Below, piece after piece: positions 47,596 to 55,737 of a stretch of DNA of 64,000 bases. The stretch is from Streptomyces sp. NBC_00154 (GTDB lineage Bacteria > Actinomycetota > Actinomycetes > Streptomycetales > Streptomycetaceae). Each line of letters starts with the position of its first letter. Position 1 is the stretch's first letter. The notes beneath the pieces are model-generated. The model was given only the letters and a program-made list of their open reading frames with translations, made no database searches and was not told where the DNA came from. The stretch is from contig NZ_JAPEMI010000001.1 of assembly GCF_026342835.1 (NCBI RefSeq), positions 1,494,501-1,558,500 on the forward strand, written 5' to 3'. Made by a program: the position numbers and the translations under genes.

Positions 47596-49668
47596 GTGAC
47601 GCGCAGCGTGTACGTGACGGGGATCGACCGGGGAGACGGCCGCCAGGTCGTCGATCTGGGAGTCATGGAGCTCCTGACACGTCAGGTGGACCGGGTCGGG
47701 GTGTTCCGGCCGCTGGTCCACGACAGCCCCGACCGGCTGTTCGAGTTGCTGCGGGCCCGCTACCGGCTCAGCCAGGACCCGTCGTCGGTCTATGGCCTGG
47801 ACTATGCGGAGGCGTCCGCGCTGCAGGCGGAGAAGGGTACCGACGAGCTGGTCTCGCGGCTCGTCGACCGCTTCCATCAGGTGGCCCGGATGTACGAGGT
47901 GGTGCTGGTCCTCGGCACCGACTTCGCGGCCACCCAGCTCCCCGACGAGCTGGCGCTCAATGCCCGGCTGGCCAATGAGTTCGGTGCCTCGGTGATCGCG
48001 GTGGTCGGCGGGAAGGGGCAGGACGCGGAGTCGGTGTGGGCCGAGACGCGCAATGCCTACCGGGCGTACGCCGGTCTGGGCTGCGACGTCCTCGCGATGG
48101 TGGTGAACCGGGTGGCGGCCGAGGACCGCGAGATCATCGCCGAGCGGCTGACGGCGCGGCTGCCCGTGCCGTGTTCGGTCCTGCCGGACGACGCTGCGCT
48201 CTCCGCGCCGACCGTCGCCCAGATCACCGCCGCGCTCGGCGGCACCGTGCTGCTCGGCGACGACGCGGGGCTGGCCCGGGACGCGCTGGACTTCGTCTTC
48301 GGCGGTGCGATGCTGCCGAATCTGCTGAACGCGCTGACGCCCGGCTGTCTGGTGGTCACGCCCGGGGACCGGGCGGATCTGGTGGTCGGCGCACTGGCCG
48401 CGCACAGCGCCGGCACCCCGCCCATCGCGGGCCTGCTGCTGACGCTCGACGAGCGCCCCGGCGAGGAGATACTCAAGCTGGCCGCACGGCTCGCACCGGG
48501 CACCCCGGTCGTGTCGGTGGCCGGCGGCTCCTTCCCCACAGCGGCCGAACTCTTCACGCTGGAGGGCAAGTTGAACGCGGCGACGCCCCGCAAGGCGGAG
48601 ACCGCACTCGGCCTCTTCGAGCGCCATGTGGACACCCCCGCCCTGCTGGACCGGATCTCGGTGGCCCGCAGTGGCCGCGTCACGCCGATGATGTTCGAGC
48701 ACGAGCTGCTGGAGCAGGCCCGCGCGGACCGGCGCCGGGTGGTGCTGCCGGAGGGCGCCGAGGAGCGGGTGCTGCGCGCCGCCGATGTGCTGCTGCGCCG
48801 CGATGTCTGCGATCTCACCCTCCTCGGCGACCTGGACGTCATCCGGAAGAAGGCGGCCGACCTCGGCATCGATCTTGCCGACACCCAGCTGATCGACCCG
48901 CAGACCTCCGAGCTGCGCCAGGCGTTCGCGGAGCGGTACGCACAGTTGCGCGCGCACCGCGGGGTCACGGTGGAGCTGGCGTACGACGTCGTCTCGGACG
49001 TGAACTACTTCGGCACCCTGATGGTCCAGGGGGGCCTGGCCGACGGGATGGTCTCCGGGGCCGTGCACTCCACCGCGGCGACGATCCGCCCCGCCTTCGA
49101 GATCATCAAGACCCGGGCGGACGCGTCGATCGTGTCGTCCGTCTTCTTCATGTGCCTCGCCGACAAGGTCCTGGTGTACGGCGACTGCGCGGTCAACCCG
49201 GACCCGGACGCGGAGCAGCTCGCGGACATCGCCGTCCAGTCCGCCGCCACGGCCGCCCGCTTCGGTGTGGAGCCGCGGATCGCGATGCTCTCGTACTCGA
49301 CGGGCACCTCGGGCACCGGGGCCGACGTCGACAAGGTGCGCCGGGCGACGGACCGGGTGCGCGAGAGCCGGCCGGACCTCAGGATCGAGGGCCCGATCCA
49401 GTACGACGCGGCGGTCGAGCCGAGCGTGGCCGCGACCAAGCTGCCCGGTTCGGAGGTGGCGGGGCAGGCGACCGTGCTGATCTTCCCGGACCTGAACACC
49501 GGCAACAACACGTACAAGGCCGTGCAGCGCTCGGCGGGCGCCGTGGCCGTGGGGCCGGTGCTCCAGGGGCTGCGAAAGCCCGTCAACGACCTGTCGCGCG
49601 GTGCGCTGGTCCAGGACATCGTCAACACCGTGGCCATTACGGCGATCCAGGCACAGGCCCAGGAGTGA
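47596..49668 (+). CDS. pta: phosphate acetyltransferase (long Pta)
   Basis: A 690-residue enzyme interconverting acetyl-CoA and acetyl phosphate. GTG at 47596 follows GGGAGAG by 5 nt and begins 'VTRSVYVTGIDRGDGRQVVD'. The layout is the long form: N-terminal BioD/CobB-like P-loop-fold domain (about 1-200), central DRTGG domain (about 210-330, 'LTPGCLVVTPGDRADLVVGAL'), then the PTA_PTB catalytic domain ('RVVLPEGAEERVLRAADVLL', 'MVSGAVHSTAATIRPAFEII', 'SYSTGTSGTGADVDKVRRAT'). It is followed 5 bp later by ackA, with AGGAG at the end of pta as that gene's ribosome site. The pair forms the acetate overflow and reuse pathway. Confidence 0.95.
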   Translation: MTRSVYVTGIDRGDGRQVVDLGVMELLTRQVDRVGVFRPLVHDSPDRLFELLRARYRLSQDPSSVYGLDYAEASALQAEKGTDELVSRLVDRFHQVARMYEVVLVLGTDFAATQLPDELALNARLANEFGASVIAVVGGKGQDAESVWAETRNAYRAYAGLGCDVLAMVVNRVAAEDREIIAERLTARLPVPCSVLPDDAALSAPTVAQITAALGGTVLLGDDAGLARDALDFVFGGAMLPNLLNALTPGCLVVTPGDRADLVVGALAAHSAGTPPIAGLLLTLDERPGEEILKLAARLAPGTPVVSVAGGSFPTAAELFTLEGKLNAATPRKAETALGLFERHVDTPALLDRISVARSGRVTPMMFEHELLEQARADRRRVVLPEGAEERVLRAADVLLRRDVCDLTLLGDLDVIRKKAADLGIDLADTQLIDPQTSELRQAFAERYAQLRAHRGVTVELAYDVVSDVNYFGTLMVQGGLADGMVSGAVHSTAATIRPAFEIIKTRADASIVSSVFFMCLADKVLVYGDCAVNPDPDAEQLADIAVQSAATAARFGVEPRIAMLSYSTGTSGTGADVDKVRRATDRVRESRPDLRIEGPIQYDAAVEPSVAATKLPGSEVAGQATVLIFPDLNTGNNTYKAVQRSAGAVAVGPVLQGLRKPVNDLSRGALVQDIVNTVAITAIQAQAQE

Positions 49669-49673
49669 ACCGC

Positions 49674-50963
49674 ATGACCCCCACCCCCGTGAAGGAAGGT
49701 TCCGCCGCCGTGCAGGCCCGTCGTGTACTCGTCCTCAACTCCGGCTCCTCGTCGGTGAAGTACCAGCTCCTCGACATGAACGACCGCTCCCGGCTCGCGA
49801 TCGGCCTGGTCGAGCGGATCGGCGAGGAGACCTCCCGTCTGCTGCACACCCCGCTGACCGGGGGCGACGCCGAGACACGTGAGCGCACCGGCAGGATCGC
49901 CGACCACGCGGCGGCGCTGAAGACGGCGGCCGAGGAGCTGGCCGCCGACGGGCTGGGCCTGGACTCCCCCGAGCTGGCGGCGATCGGCCACCGGGTGGTG
50001 CACGGCGGACTGCGGTTCACCCGGCCCACCGTCATCACCGACGAGGTCCTGACGGAGATCGAGCGGCTCGTCCCGGTGGCGCCGCTGCACAACCCGGCGA
50101 ACATCACCGGCATCCGTACCGCGCAGGCGCTGCGCCCCGATCTGCCGCAGGTCGCCGTCTTCGACACCGCGTTCCACACGACGATGCCGGAGTACGCGGC
50201 GCGGTACGCGATCGACGTGGAGACCGCCGACGCGCACCGGATCCGCCGCTACGGCTTCCACGGCACCTCCCACGCGTACGTCTCCCGCAAGGCCGCCGAG
50301 CTGCTGGGACGCACTCCCGAGGAGGTCAACGTCATCGTGCTCCACCTGGGCAACGGTGCCTCGGCCTCGGCGGTGGCGGCGGGCCGGTGCGTGGAGACGT
50401 CTATGGGACTGACCCCGCTGGAGGGGCTGGTGATGGGGACGCGGTCCGGGGACATCGACCCGGCGGTCACCTTCCATCTGAAGCGGGTGGCAGGGATGTC
50501 CACCGACGAGATCGACGTCCTGCTGAACAAGAGGAGCGGCCTGCTCGGGCTCTGCGGGGACAACGACATGCGGGAGATCCGGCGCCGGATCGACGAGGGC
50601 GACGAGCGGGCGGCGCTGGCGTTCGACATCTATGTGCACCGGCTGAAGAAGTACATCGGCGCCTATTCGGCGGTCCTCGGGCGGGTGGATGCCGTGGTGT
50701 TCACGGCGGGGGTCGGGGAGAACTCGGCGCCGGTACGGGAGGCTGCGATCGCCGGTCTGGAGGAGCTCGGCCTGGTGGTGGACGCCGGTCTCAACGCCGT
50801 GCGGTCCGGCGAACCGAGGCTGATCTCGCCCAACTACGCGCGGGTCGCGGTCGCCGTGGTGCCGACGGACGAGGAGCTGGAGATCGCCGACCAGGCCTTC
50901 GCACTGGTCGGACGGGCCGAATCGGCCGGACAGGAAGTGCCGGTCGGACAGGTCGACAACTGA
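49674..50963 (+). CDS. ackA: acetate kinase
   Basis: A 429-residue kinase interconverting acetyl phosphate and acetate with ATP. Signatures: 'RVLVLNSGSSSVKYQLLDM' near the N-terminus, 'VFDTAFHTTMPEYAARYAID' (signature 1 region), 'RRYGFHGTSHAYVSRKAAEL' and 'VLHLGNGASASAV', with 'VFTAGVGENSAPVREA' at the adenine site. ATG at 49674 is 8 nt after AGGAG; a GTG three codons earlier is in frame but too close. Residues 1-18 are an unconserved extension. It is co-transcribed with pta. Confidence 0.95.
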   Translation: MTPTPVKEGSAAVQARRVLVLNSGSSSVKYQLLDMNDRSRLAIGLVERIGEETSRLLHTPLTGGDAETRERTGRIADHAAALKTAAEELAADGLGLDSPELAAIGHRVVHGGLRFTRPTVITDEVLTEIERLVPVAPLHNPANITGIRTAQALRPDLPQVAVFDTAFHTTMPEYAARYAIDVETADAHRIRRYGFHGTSHAYVSRKAAELLGRTPEEVNVIVLHLGNGASASAVAAGRCVETSMGLTPLEGLVMGTRSGDIDPAVTFHLKRVAGMSTDEIDVLLNKRSGLLGLCGDNDMREIRRRIDEGDERAALAFDIYVHRLKKYIGAYSAVLGRVDAVVFTAGVGENSAPVREAAIAGLEELGLVVDAGLNAVRSGEPRLISPNYARVAVAVVPTDEELEIADQAFALVGRAESAGQEVPVGQVDN

Positions 50964-51024
50964 GCACCCCCGCGCCCCTTTGTATCTTCCACCAGACGGA
51001 ATATTCCGCAGCGAAACAAACCGA

Positions 51025-51030
51025 TAGGAT
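51025..51030 (+). promoter_or_regulatory. perfect -10 box of pyk (leaderless)
   Basis: TAGGAT exactly matches the Streptomyces -10 consensus and lies 7 nt before the ATG at 51038. There is no ribosome site. The sequence 17-18 bp upstream (around 51001-51007) is a poor -35. Confidence 0.65.
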
Positions 51031-51037
51031 CCGCCTC

Positions 51038-52468
51038 ATGCGCCGTTCCAAAATCGTCTGCACCCTCGGTCCCGCCGTCGACTCCCATGAGCAGCTCGTC
51101 GCTCTGATCGAGGCCGGCATGAGCGTGGCCCGTTTCAACTTCAGCCACGGCTCCCACGAGGAACACCAGGGCCGTTACGACCGCGTCCGCAAGGCGGCCG
51201 CCGAGACGGGCCGGGCGGTGGGCGTGCTCGCCGACCTCCAGGGCCCGAAGATCCGCCTGGCGAAGTTCGCCGAGGGCCCCGTCGAACTGGTCCGCGGGGA
51301 CGAGTTCACCATCACCACCGAGGACGTCCCCGGTGACAAGTCGATCTGCGGTACGACCTACAAGGGTCTGCCGAGCGACGTCGCCAAGGGCGACCCGATC
51401 CTGATCAACGACGGCAACGTCGAGCTGAAGGTCGTGGCGGTCGACGGCCCCCGGGTCAGGAGCATCGTCATCGAGGGCGGGGTCATCTCCGACCACAAGG
51501 GCATCAACCTGCCCGGTGCCGCGGTGAACGTCCCCGCCCTGTCCGAGAAGGACGTGGAGGACCTCCGGTTCGCCCTGCGGATGGGCTGCGACCTGGTCGC
51601 ACTCTCCTTCGTGCGGGACGCCAGCGACGTCAAGGACGTCCATAAGGTGATGGACGAGGAGGGCCGCCGGGTCCCCGTCATCGCCAAGGTGGAGAAGCCG
51701 CAGGCCGTCGAGCACATGGAGGGCGTCGTCATGGCGTTCGACGGTGTCATGGTCGCCCGTGGCGACCTGGCCGTCGAATACCCCCTGGAGAAGGTCCCGA
51801 TGGTGCAGAAGCGCCTGGTGGAGCTCTGCCGGCGGAACGCCAAGCCGGTGATCGTGGCGACCCAGATGATGGAGTCGATGATCACCAACTCGCGGCCGAC
51901 CCGCGCCGAGGCGTCCGACGTCGCGAACGCGATCCTGGACGGTGCGGACGCGGTCATGCTGTCCGCCGAGTCCAGCGTCGGCGCGTACCCGATCGAGACG
52001 GTCAAGACGATGTCGAAGATCGTCGTCGCAGCCGAGGAGGAACTGCTCTCCAAGGGGCTGCAGCCGCTGGTGCCGGGCAAGAAGCCCCGTACCCAGGGTG
52101 GTTCGGTGGCCCGCGCGGCCTGCGAGATCGCGGACTTCCTGGACGGCAAGGCGCTGGTCGCCTTCACCAAGTCCGGTGACACGGCCCGCCGGCTCTCCCG
52201 CTACCGCGCCGCGCAGCCGATCCTGGCCTTCACCACCGACGAGTCCACCCGTAACCAGCTCGCGCTGAGCTGGGGCGTCGAGGCCCACGTCGTGCCGCAC
52301 GTGGACAACACCGACGCCATGGTGGACCTGGTCGACGCGGAACTGCTGAAGCTGAGCCGCTACAACGCCGGCGACACGATGGTCATCACGGCCGGTTCGC
52401 CCCCCGGCGTCCCCGGCACCACCAACATGGTCCGGGTGCATCACGTGGGCGGCGGCGCCCGCGACTGA
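51038..52468 (+). CDS. pyk: pyruvate kinase
   Basis: A 476-residue glycolytic enzyme making pyruvate and ATP from phosphoenolpyruvate and ADP. It starts 'MRRSKIVCTLGPAVDSHEQL'; the active-site signature is 'VPVIAKVEKPQAVEHMEGVV' with the catalytic Lys in IAKVEKP, and 'VMVARGDLAVEYP' and 'VIVATQMMESMITNSRPTRAE' complete the barrel. The C-terminal allosteric domain runs from about 350 ('SVARAACEIADFLDGKALVA'). It sits 75 bp after ackA on the same strand, with its own consensus -10 and a strong terminator, so it is probably an independent unit with a leaderless transcript. Confidence 0.96.
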   Translation: MRRSKIVCTLGPAVDSHEQLVALIEAGMSVARFNFSHGSHEEHQGRYDRVRKAAAETGRAVGVLADLQGPKIRLAKFAEGPVELVRGDEFTITTEDVPGDKSICGTTYKGLPSDVAKGDPILINDGNVELKVVAVDGPRVRSIVIEGGVISDHKGINLPGAAVNVPALSEKDVEDLRFALRMGCDLVALSFVRDASDVKDVHKVMDEEGRRVPVIAKVEKPQAVEHMEGVVMAFDGVMVARGDLAVEYPLEKVPMVQKRLVELCRRNAKPVIVATQMMESMITNSRPTRAEASDVANAILDGADAVMLSAESSVGAYPIETVKTMSKIVVAAEEELLSKGLQPLVPGKKPRTQGGSVARAACEIADFLDGKALVAFTKSGDTARRLSRYRAAQPILAFTTDESTRNQLALSWGVEAHVVPHVDNTDAMVDLVDAELLKLSRYNAGDTMVITAGSPPGVPGTTNMVRVHHVGGGARD

Positions 52469-52491
52469 CGCGTTCGCCCGCACCGGCGTAC

Positions 52492-52535
52492 GACTGTGGC
52501 CCGCACCCCCTTCGAAGGGGGTGCGGGCCACAGTC
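52492..52535. terminator. strong intrinsic terminator of pyk
   Basis: A perfect 44-bp palindrome, 22-bp arms meeting at TTCGAA (arm 1 starts GACTGTGGCC, arm 2 ends GGCCACAGTC). It lies 24 bp after pyk and 38 bp before the end of the convergent minus-strand gene. Confidence 0.92.
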
Positions 52536-52572
52536 CTGTGCGGCTCCCGAACGGGTCCTGGATCCACAGGCG

Positions 52573-53826
52573 CTAGCTGTTGCCGCCGGTGAAGTAGTTG
52601 TGCAGCCCGGGCACCGTGAGCGTGCCGCCGAACTGGCCGGCCTGGGTGACCTTCACGTTGGTGAAGAACGCGAACGGTACGTTCACCGGCGGCGGGGTCT
52701 GGGGGCTGAACGTGATCGGGATGAGGCCGAAGAGGTTGCCCTTCAGCTCCTCCGTGTACATCGTCACCGTGCCGTTACGGATGGTGGACGTGGAGCCCTT
52801 CCGCGCCTGGACATGGCCGGTGGTGCCGTTCGGGCCCTCCGTCAGCTGGTGCAGGTCCTTGATGTCGACGGACGAGGCGGTGAACTTGAGCACCTTCTTG
52901 GTGGTGCCGTCGCCCTTCTCCACCTCGACGATGCCCTTGTAGTCGAGCCCGCTCAGGGTGAGCAGCGAACTCTCCAGGATCCACGGCTGGTTCGGCAGCC
53001 GGGGGATGCCCTGCTCCAGGTCGGCCGCGGCCAACGCCTTGGGGTCGGCGGTGGGGCACGGGAAGCGCTCCTTGGCGCCGTCCGGGATGTCCACGTCCTT
53101 CACGGGGTCGAGGCCCTTGACCCCGTCGTCGAGCTCCTCGACCGTCGTGCCCGCCTTGTCCGCCGCGTCACGGATGGCGTCGGCGGTCTTGCCCACGGTG
53201 TCCGTGACCTTGTCGACGGGGTTGTCGGTCGACTTGGTCGCGGTGTCGGACGGCTTCGGGGACGCGGTGGTGGCACTCGGGGACGGGCTCGCCGTCCCCT
53301 GGTCCGATCCCCCGAGGAGGCCCTTGAGCGCGTCGCCGACACCCAGCGGGTCCAGCGGGTCCTTCGTCGCCGTGGGCGACGGGGAGGCGCTCGGCGTCGT
53401 GGCGGACGCGTCGCCCGACGAGTTCGACGTGCCGCTCGCCGACGAGGTCGCCGAAGGCTTCGGGGTCGCCCCGTCGCCCTGGTCCGAACCGCTGCCGCTG
53501 TCACCGGTGGTCTCACTGGCGGACGGCGACGGGGACTTCGTCGCCGAGGCCGACGGCTCCGGAGACTCGCTCGGCTCGTCGGAACGGGTCACGCACGGGC
53601 CCGGCGCGAACGGGATGTCCGTCGCGTCGTCGGCCAGCGCAAGCTTGGGGGTGAGCCCCATCCCGACAAAGACCGCCGTCGGCATCGCGGCGAGAGCGAA
53701 GGCCTTGCCCGCGGGTATGTGCAGCTTCGTCAGCAGCGATTTCCTGGGGGCCGCGTGACGCGGCCCGCTTCTGCCCCGGAAAACCTCGCCTCCGGTCGAG
53801 TTCAGCTGCGTCTCGTCACCCCGCAC
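52573..53826 (-). CDS. secreted Ser/Pro-rich protein of the DUF6230-DUF6114 cluster
   Basis: A 417-residue secreted protein of unknown function; relatives are often mislabelled hydrogenase expression protein HypF, but no HypF motif is present. GTG at 53826 follows GGGAGG. A basic N-terminus and hydrophobic segment (about 40-65) form a signal peptide ending near ALADDATD. Residues 75-195 are a Ser/Thr/Pro/Ala-rich, Asp-dotted linker, probably extended or glycosylated. A ~30-residue helical heptad-like stretch ('VDKVTDTVGKTADAIRDAAD') follows, then a ~150-residue beta-rich C-terminal domain ('WILESSLLTLSGLDYKGIVE' to 'GGTLTVPGLHNYF'). Two cysteines (PGPC, RFPC) flank the linker. It overlaps the DUF6114 gene by 11 bp. 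Confidence 0.75.
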   Translation of the reverse strand: MRGDETQLNSTGGEVFRGRSGPRHAAPRKSLLTKLHIPAGKAFALAAMPTAVFVGMGLTPKLALADDATDIPFAPGPCVTRSDEPSESPEPSASATKSPSPSASETTGDSGSGSDQGDGATPKPSATSSASGTSNSSGDASATTPSASPSPTATKDPLDPLGVGDALKGLLGGSDQGTASPSPSATTASPKPSDTATKSTDNPVDKVTDTVGKTADAIRDAADKAGTTVEELDDGVKGLDPVKDVDIPDGAKERFPCPTADPKALAAADLEQGIPRLPNQPWILESSLLTLSGLDYKGIVEVEKGDGTTKKVLKFTASSVDIKDLHQLTEGPNGTTGHVQARKGSTSTIRNGTVTMYTEELKGNLFGLIPITFSPQTPPPVNVPFAFFTNVKVTQAGQFGGTLTVPGLHNYFTGGNS

Positions 53827-54403
53827 TGTTCCTCCCGCCGTTGGCTTCAACTTTGCCGTTCGTGCTGTCGTCGCTCCACGGAGCGGGACCCGGGCTGTAC
53901 GTAGGTCCGGCGCCGAACTGGGGTTCCGTGCCGTCAGGCGCCGAACCCTCAGGAGCTTCCGGGCCCTTCGGGGAACCCCCGGCCGCGTGCTTGGCCGGCT
54001 GTTCGCCTGCGGGCGTGCCCGGGGCCCAGGACAGGGCGAGGCAGCCGCCGATCAAGGCGAGCAGGAACCCGACCACGAAACCGCCGAGGTTGGACACCGG
54101 AATGGAGACCAGCGCCAGCAGGATCGAGGCGACACCGGCGAACACCCGGACAATTTGGTGGTACCACATGGTCAGACCGAGCGTGACCAGCAGTACACCG
54201 ATGATCAGTGAGCCCGCACCCGCCGTGGTCGCCATGGCCAGCGTGAGGTGGCCGAGCTTGAGATTGGCGTACGGGAAGTACGCGATCGGCGCCCCACCGA
54301 GTGCGGTGAGCAGGCCGGCCCAGAACGGCCGGGTGTGCCGCCAGGCACGGAACCGCAGCCGCCAGTAGGCGAAGTCGCGGGAACCTGTGGTCTCGGCGCT
54401 CAT
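53816..54403 (-). CDS. DUF6114 membrane protein
   Basis: A 195-residue integral membrane protein. Four hydrophobic segments occupy about residues 28-45, 58-80, 84-104 and 108-128 ('PFWAGLLTALGGAPIAYFPY' begins the first). A ~65-residue cytoplasmic or external tail rich in Pro, Gly, Glu and Ser follows. I recognise it as the DUF6114 family of actinobacteria, whose function is unknown. It is the middle gene of a three-gene minus-strand set between the DUF6230 secreted protein and the Ser/Pro-rich secreted protein, suggesting it anchors or exports them. Confidence 0.8.
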   Translation of the reverse strand: MSAETTGSRDFAYWRLRFRAWRHTRPFWAGLLTALGGAPIAYFPYANLKLGHLTLAMATTAGAGSLIIGVLLVTLGLTMWYHQIVRVFAGVASILLALVSIPVSNLGGFVVGFLLALIGGCLALSWAPGTPAGEQPAKHAAGGSPKGPEAPEGSAPDGTEPQFGAGPTYSPGPAPWSDDSTNGKVEANGGRNSAG

Positions 54404-54452
54404 GGAAAACAGCTCCCTGGAACCGGTATTGCTGTGAAAAAGAGTGGGAGAC

Positions 54453-54489
54453 GGGCAGGCGGGGCAGCTTCACGCTTCCCCGCCCACCC
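54453..54489 (-). terminator. hairpin with T-run after the DUF6230 gene
   Basis: GGCGGGG (54458-54464) pairs with CCCCGCC (54478-54484), extended by GGG/CCC. On the minus strand a CTCTTTTTCAC tract follows. It probably reduces read-through from the DUF6230 gene into the DUF6114 gene, making the first protein more abundant. Confidence 0.65.
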
Positions 54490-54500
54490 GGGCGGAGTGC

Positions 54501-55139
54501 TTAGTAGCACTCCTTGACGCCGTTGTAGAGGCGCATGCTCAGACCGCTGAGCTTGAAGGTGCCGGCGGTGGTCGCCCACGCCTTCTGCTTCACGTTGTCG
54601 AGAACCGCACGGTCCGCCTGCTGGGCGAAGCCGTTCTCGTTGACGTTCTCGCCGTCCTTGATCTTCGGACCCTTGTTGGCGTCCTTCGCCGCAACACCGA
54701 TGTCGATGTTGGTGAACGTGGCGTCGGCGTCCAGATCCGCAACGTCGAGGTACAGGTTCTCGGCGTGAACCGGGGTACCGCCGCCGCCGGCCTTCAGCTG
54801 GAGGCTGACGGACCCGAGGAGCGGGATGTCCGGCGTGACCACGGACTGGCACATGCCCGTGATGTCGGCCGACTTGAACGACGAAATAGCGACCGGGTGC
54901 AGGGTCTTCTTGTCACCCTTGAGCTCCGCGTAGCCGGCGTCTATGCCGCCGTACTGCGAGAAGCCCTTGCCGTCCAGGTGCTCCGCTGTCACCTTGAACG
55001 ACTGGCCGGAGACGCTGAACGAAGCAGCCAGCGCACCCTGTGCAAGGGACACACCTACCGCTGCCGTCAGGGCCACGCTCGGCACCATGACGAGAGCGAA
55101 CCGCTTCCATCTGGTCCCGCCACGAACTTGGGACTCCAT
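54501..55139 (-). CDS. DUF6230 secreted protein
   Basis: A 212-residue secreted protein of unknown function. GAAGGAGG gives a strong ribosome site 6-8 nt before the ATG at 55139. A signal peptide with basic start and hydrophobic core ends near ALAASFSV (about residue 38). The mature part is beta-rich with Gly/Asp turns ('GGIDAGYAELKGDKKTLHPV', 'VHAENLYLDVADLDADATF'), one Cys in the middle and one at the C-terminus (KECY), which could form a disulfide. Relatives are sometimes annotated as cholesterol esterase, but I see no GxSxG nucleophile motif. A long upstream region (55140-55737) with palindromes suggests strong, regulated expression. Confidence 0.8.
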   Translation of the reverse strand: MESQVRGGTRWKRFALVMVPSVALTAAVGVSLAQGALAASFSVSGQSFKVTAEHLDGKGFSQYGGIDAGYAELKGDKKTLHPVAISSFKSADITGMCQSVVTPDIPLLGSVSLQLKAGGGGTPVHAENLYLDVADLDADATFTNIDIGVAAKDANKGPKIKDGENVNENGFAQQADRAVLDNVKQKAWATTAGTFKLSGLSMRLYNGVKECY

Positions 55140-55488
55140 GACTTTCCTCCTTCTCGGACGTACATCTCCGGTCCGGGCCTGGCCCGTCCTGGGATGGGAG
55201 AAGTGCTACGTCCTCGGAAAGGAGAGCGCCGGAACCGGAGGCGTGAGCCGCGTCCGAATCACTGGCGATCACCCCCGAGCGACAACCACTGGCCACGCGT
55301 TCGCGCAACCTGTTCGGACAGGCCCTGCCGGTCAGCAGGAACCCCCCTGTCCGCAGTCGGCGCCACTGCCGCCGACCGACTCGGTGGGGACCCAATTCGG
55401 CCGCCGCGCCGACTGGCGGTCGGGCTGGCGTCATTGGACCGAGCGTGGCCGATCGTGGTCCATTCGCGCCCGCGACACAAGGGGGATC

Positions 55489-55504
55489 GTTACTGGCTAG
55501 TAAC
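55489..55504. promoter_or_regulatory. palindrome GTTACT-N4-AGTAAC (operator candidate)
   Basis: Perfect 6-bp arms around GGCT, with a related site at 55620-55632 (TTACT-GCG-AGTAA). Such short AT-ended dyads are typical of TetR-family operators. The half-site TTACT also ends the large icmA palindrome at 59401-59424. Confidence 0.5.
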
Positions 55505-55619
55505 GGCCCGATAACCGATGCACAACCGGGTGACATCGACCGGCCACACAGGGTGGTGCAGGGCGCATGGAGAAAAGGGGAGATCGAGGTTTGTAAGCGG
55601 ACAGATCCCAACGCGCGAT

Positions 55620-55632
55620 TTACTGCGAGTAA
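55620..55632. promoter_or_regulatory. palindrome TTACT-GCG-AGTAA (operator candidate)
   Basis: Second copy of the TTACT/AGTAA dyad, spacer 3, 115 bp from the first. It lies nearer the thioredoxin-TPR gene's terminator; the gene it controls is unclear. Confidence 0.45.
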
Positions 55633-55691
55633 CAGCCCGAGCTTTTATCAAGATTTGGTAAAGCGGGGGCGGGTCTTGTCGCTCGACCGCG

Positions 55692-55727
55692 AAAAACGGC
55701 CGTGGCGCCGGCAGGGCGCCACGGCCG
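55692..55727 (-). terminator. intrinsic terminator of the thioredoxin-TPR gene
   Basis: CGGCCGTGGCGCC (55697-55709) and its complement (55715-55727) around a 5-nt loop, followed on the minus strand by TTTTTC. It ends 11 bp beyond the stop codon. Confidence 0.9.
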
Positions 55728-55737
55728 CGTTGTCACA

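Larger units (their letters stand above)
55140..55737. other. 598-bp upstream region of the DUF6230 cluster
   Basis: No gene is supported. It contains two related palindromes (55489-55504 and 55620-55632), a third imperfect dyad around 55642-55663 (CTTTTATCAA against TTGGTAAAG), and the terminator of the upstream thioredoxin-TPR gene at its right end. The segment 55560-55670 is AT-rich for this genome, as expected of a promoter. Distance to the DUF6230 start implies a long leader or additional promoters nearer the gene. Confidence 0.55.

Noticed and set aside
52573..53826. HypF hydrogenase maturation factor, the label often given to this protein family
   Set aside because: The product has a signal peptide and lacks acylphosphatase, zinc-finger and carbamoyltransferase motifs.
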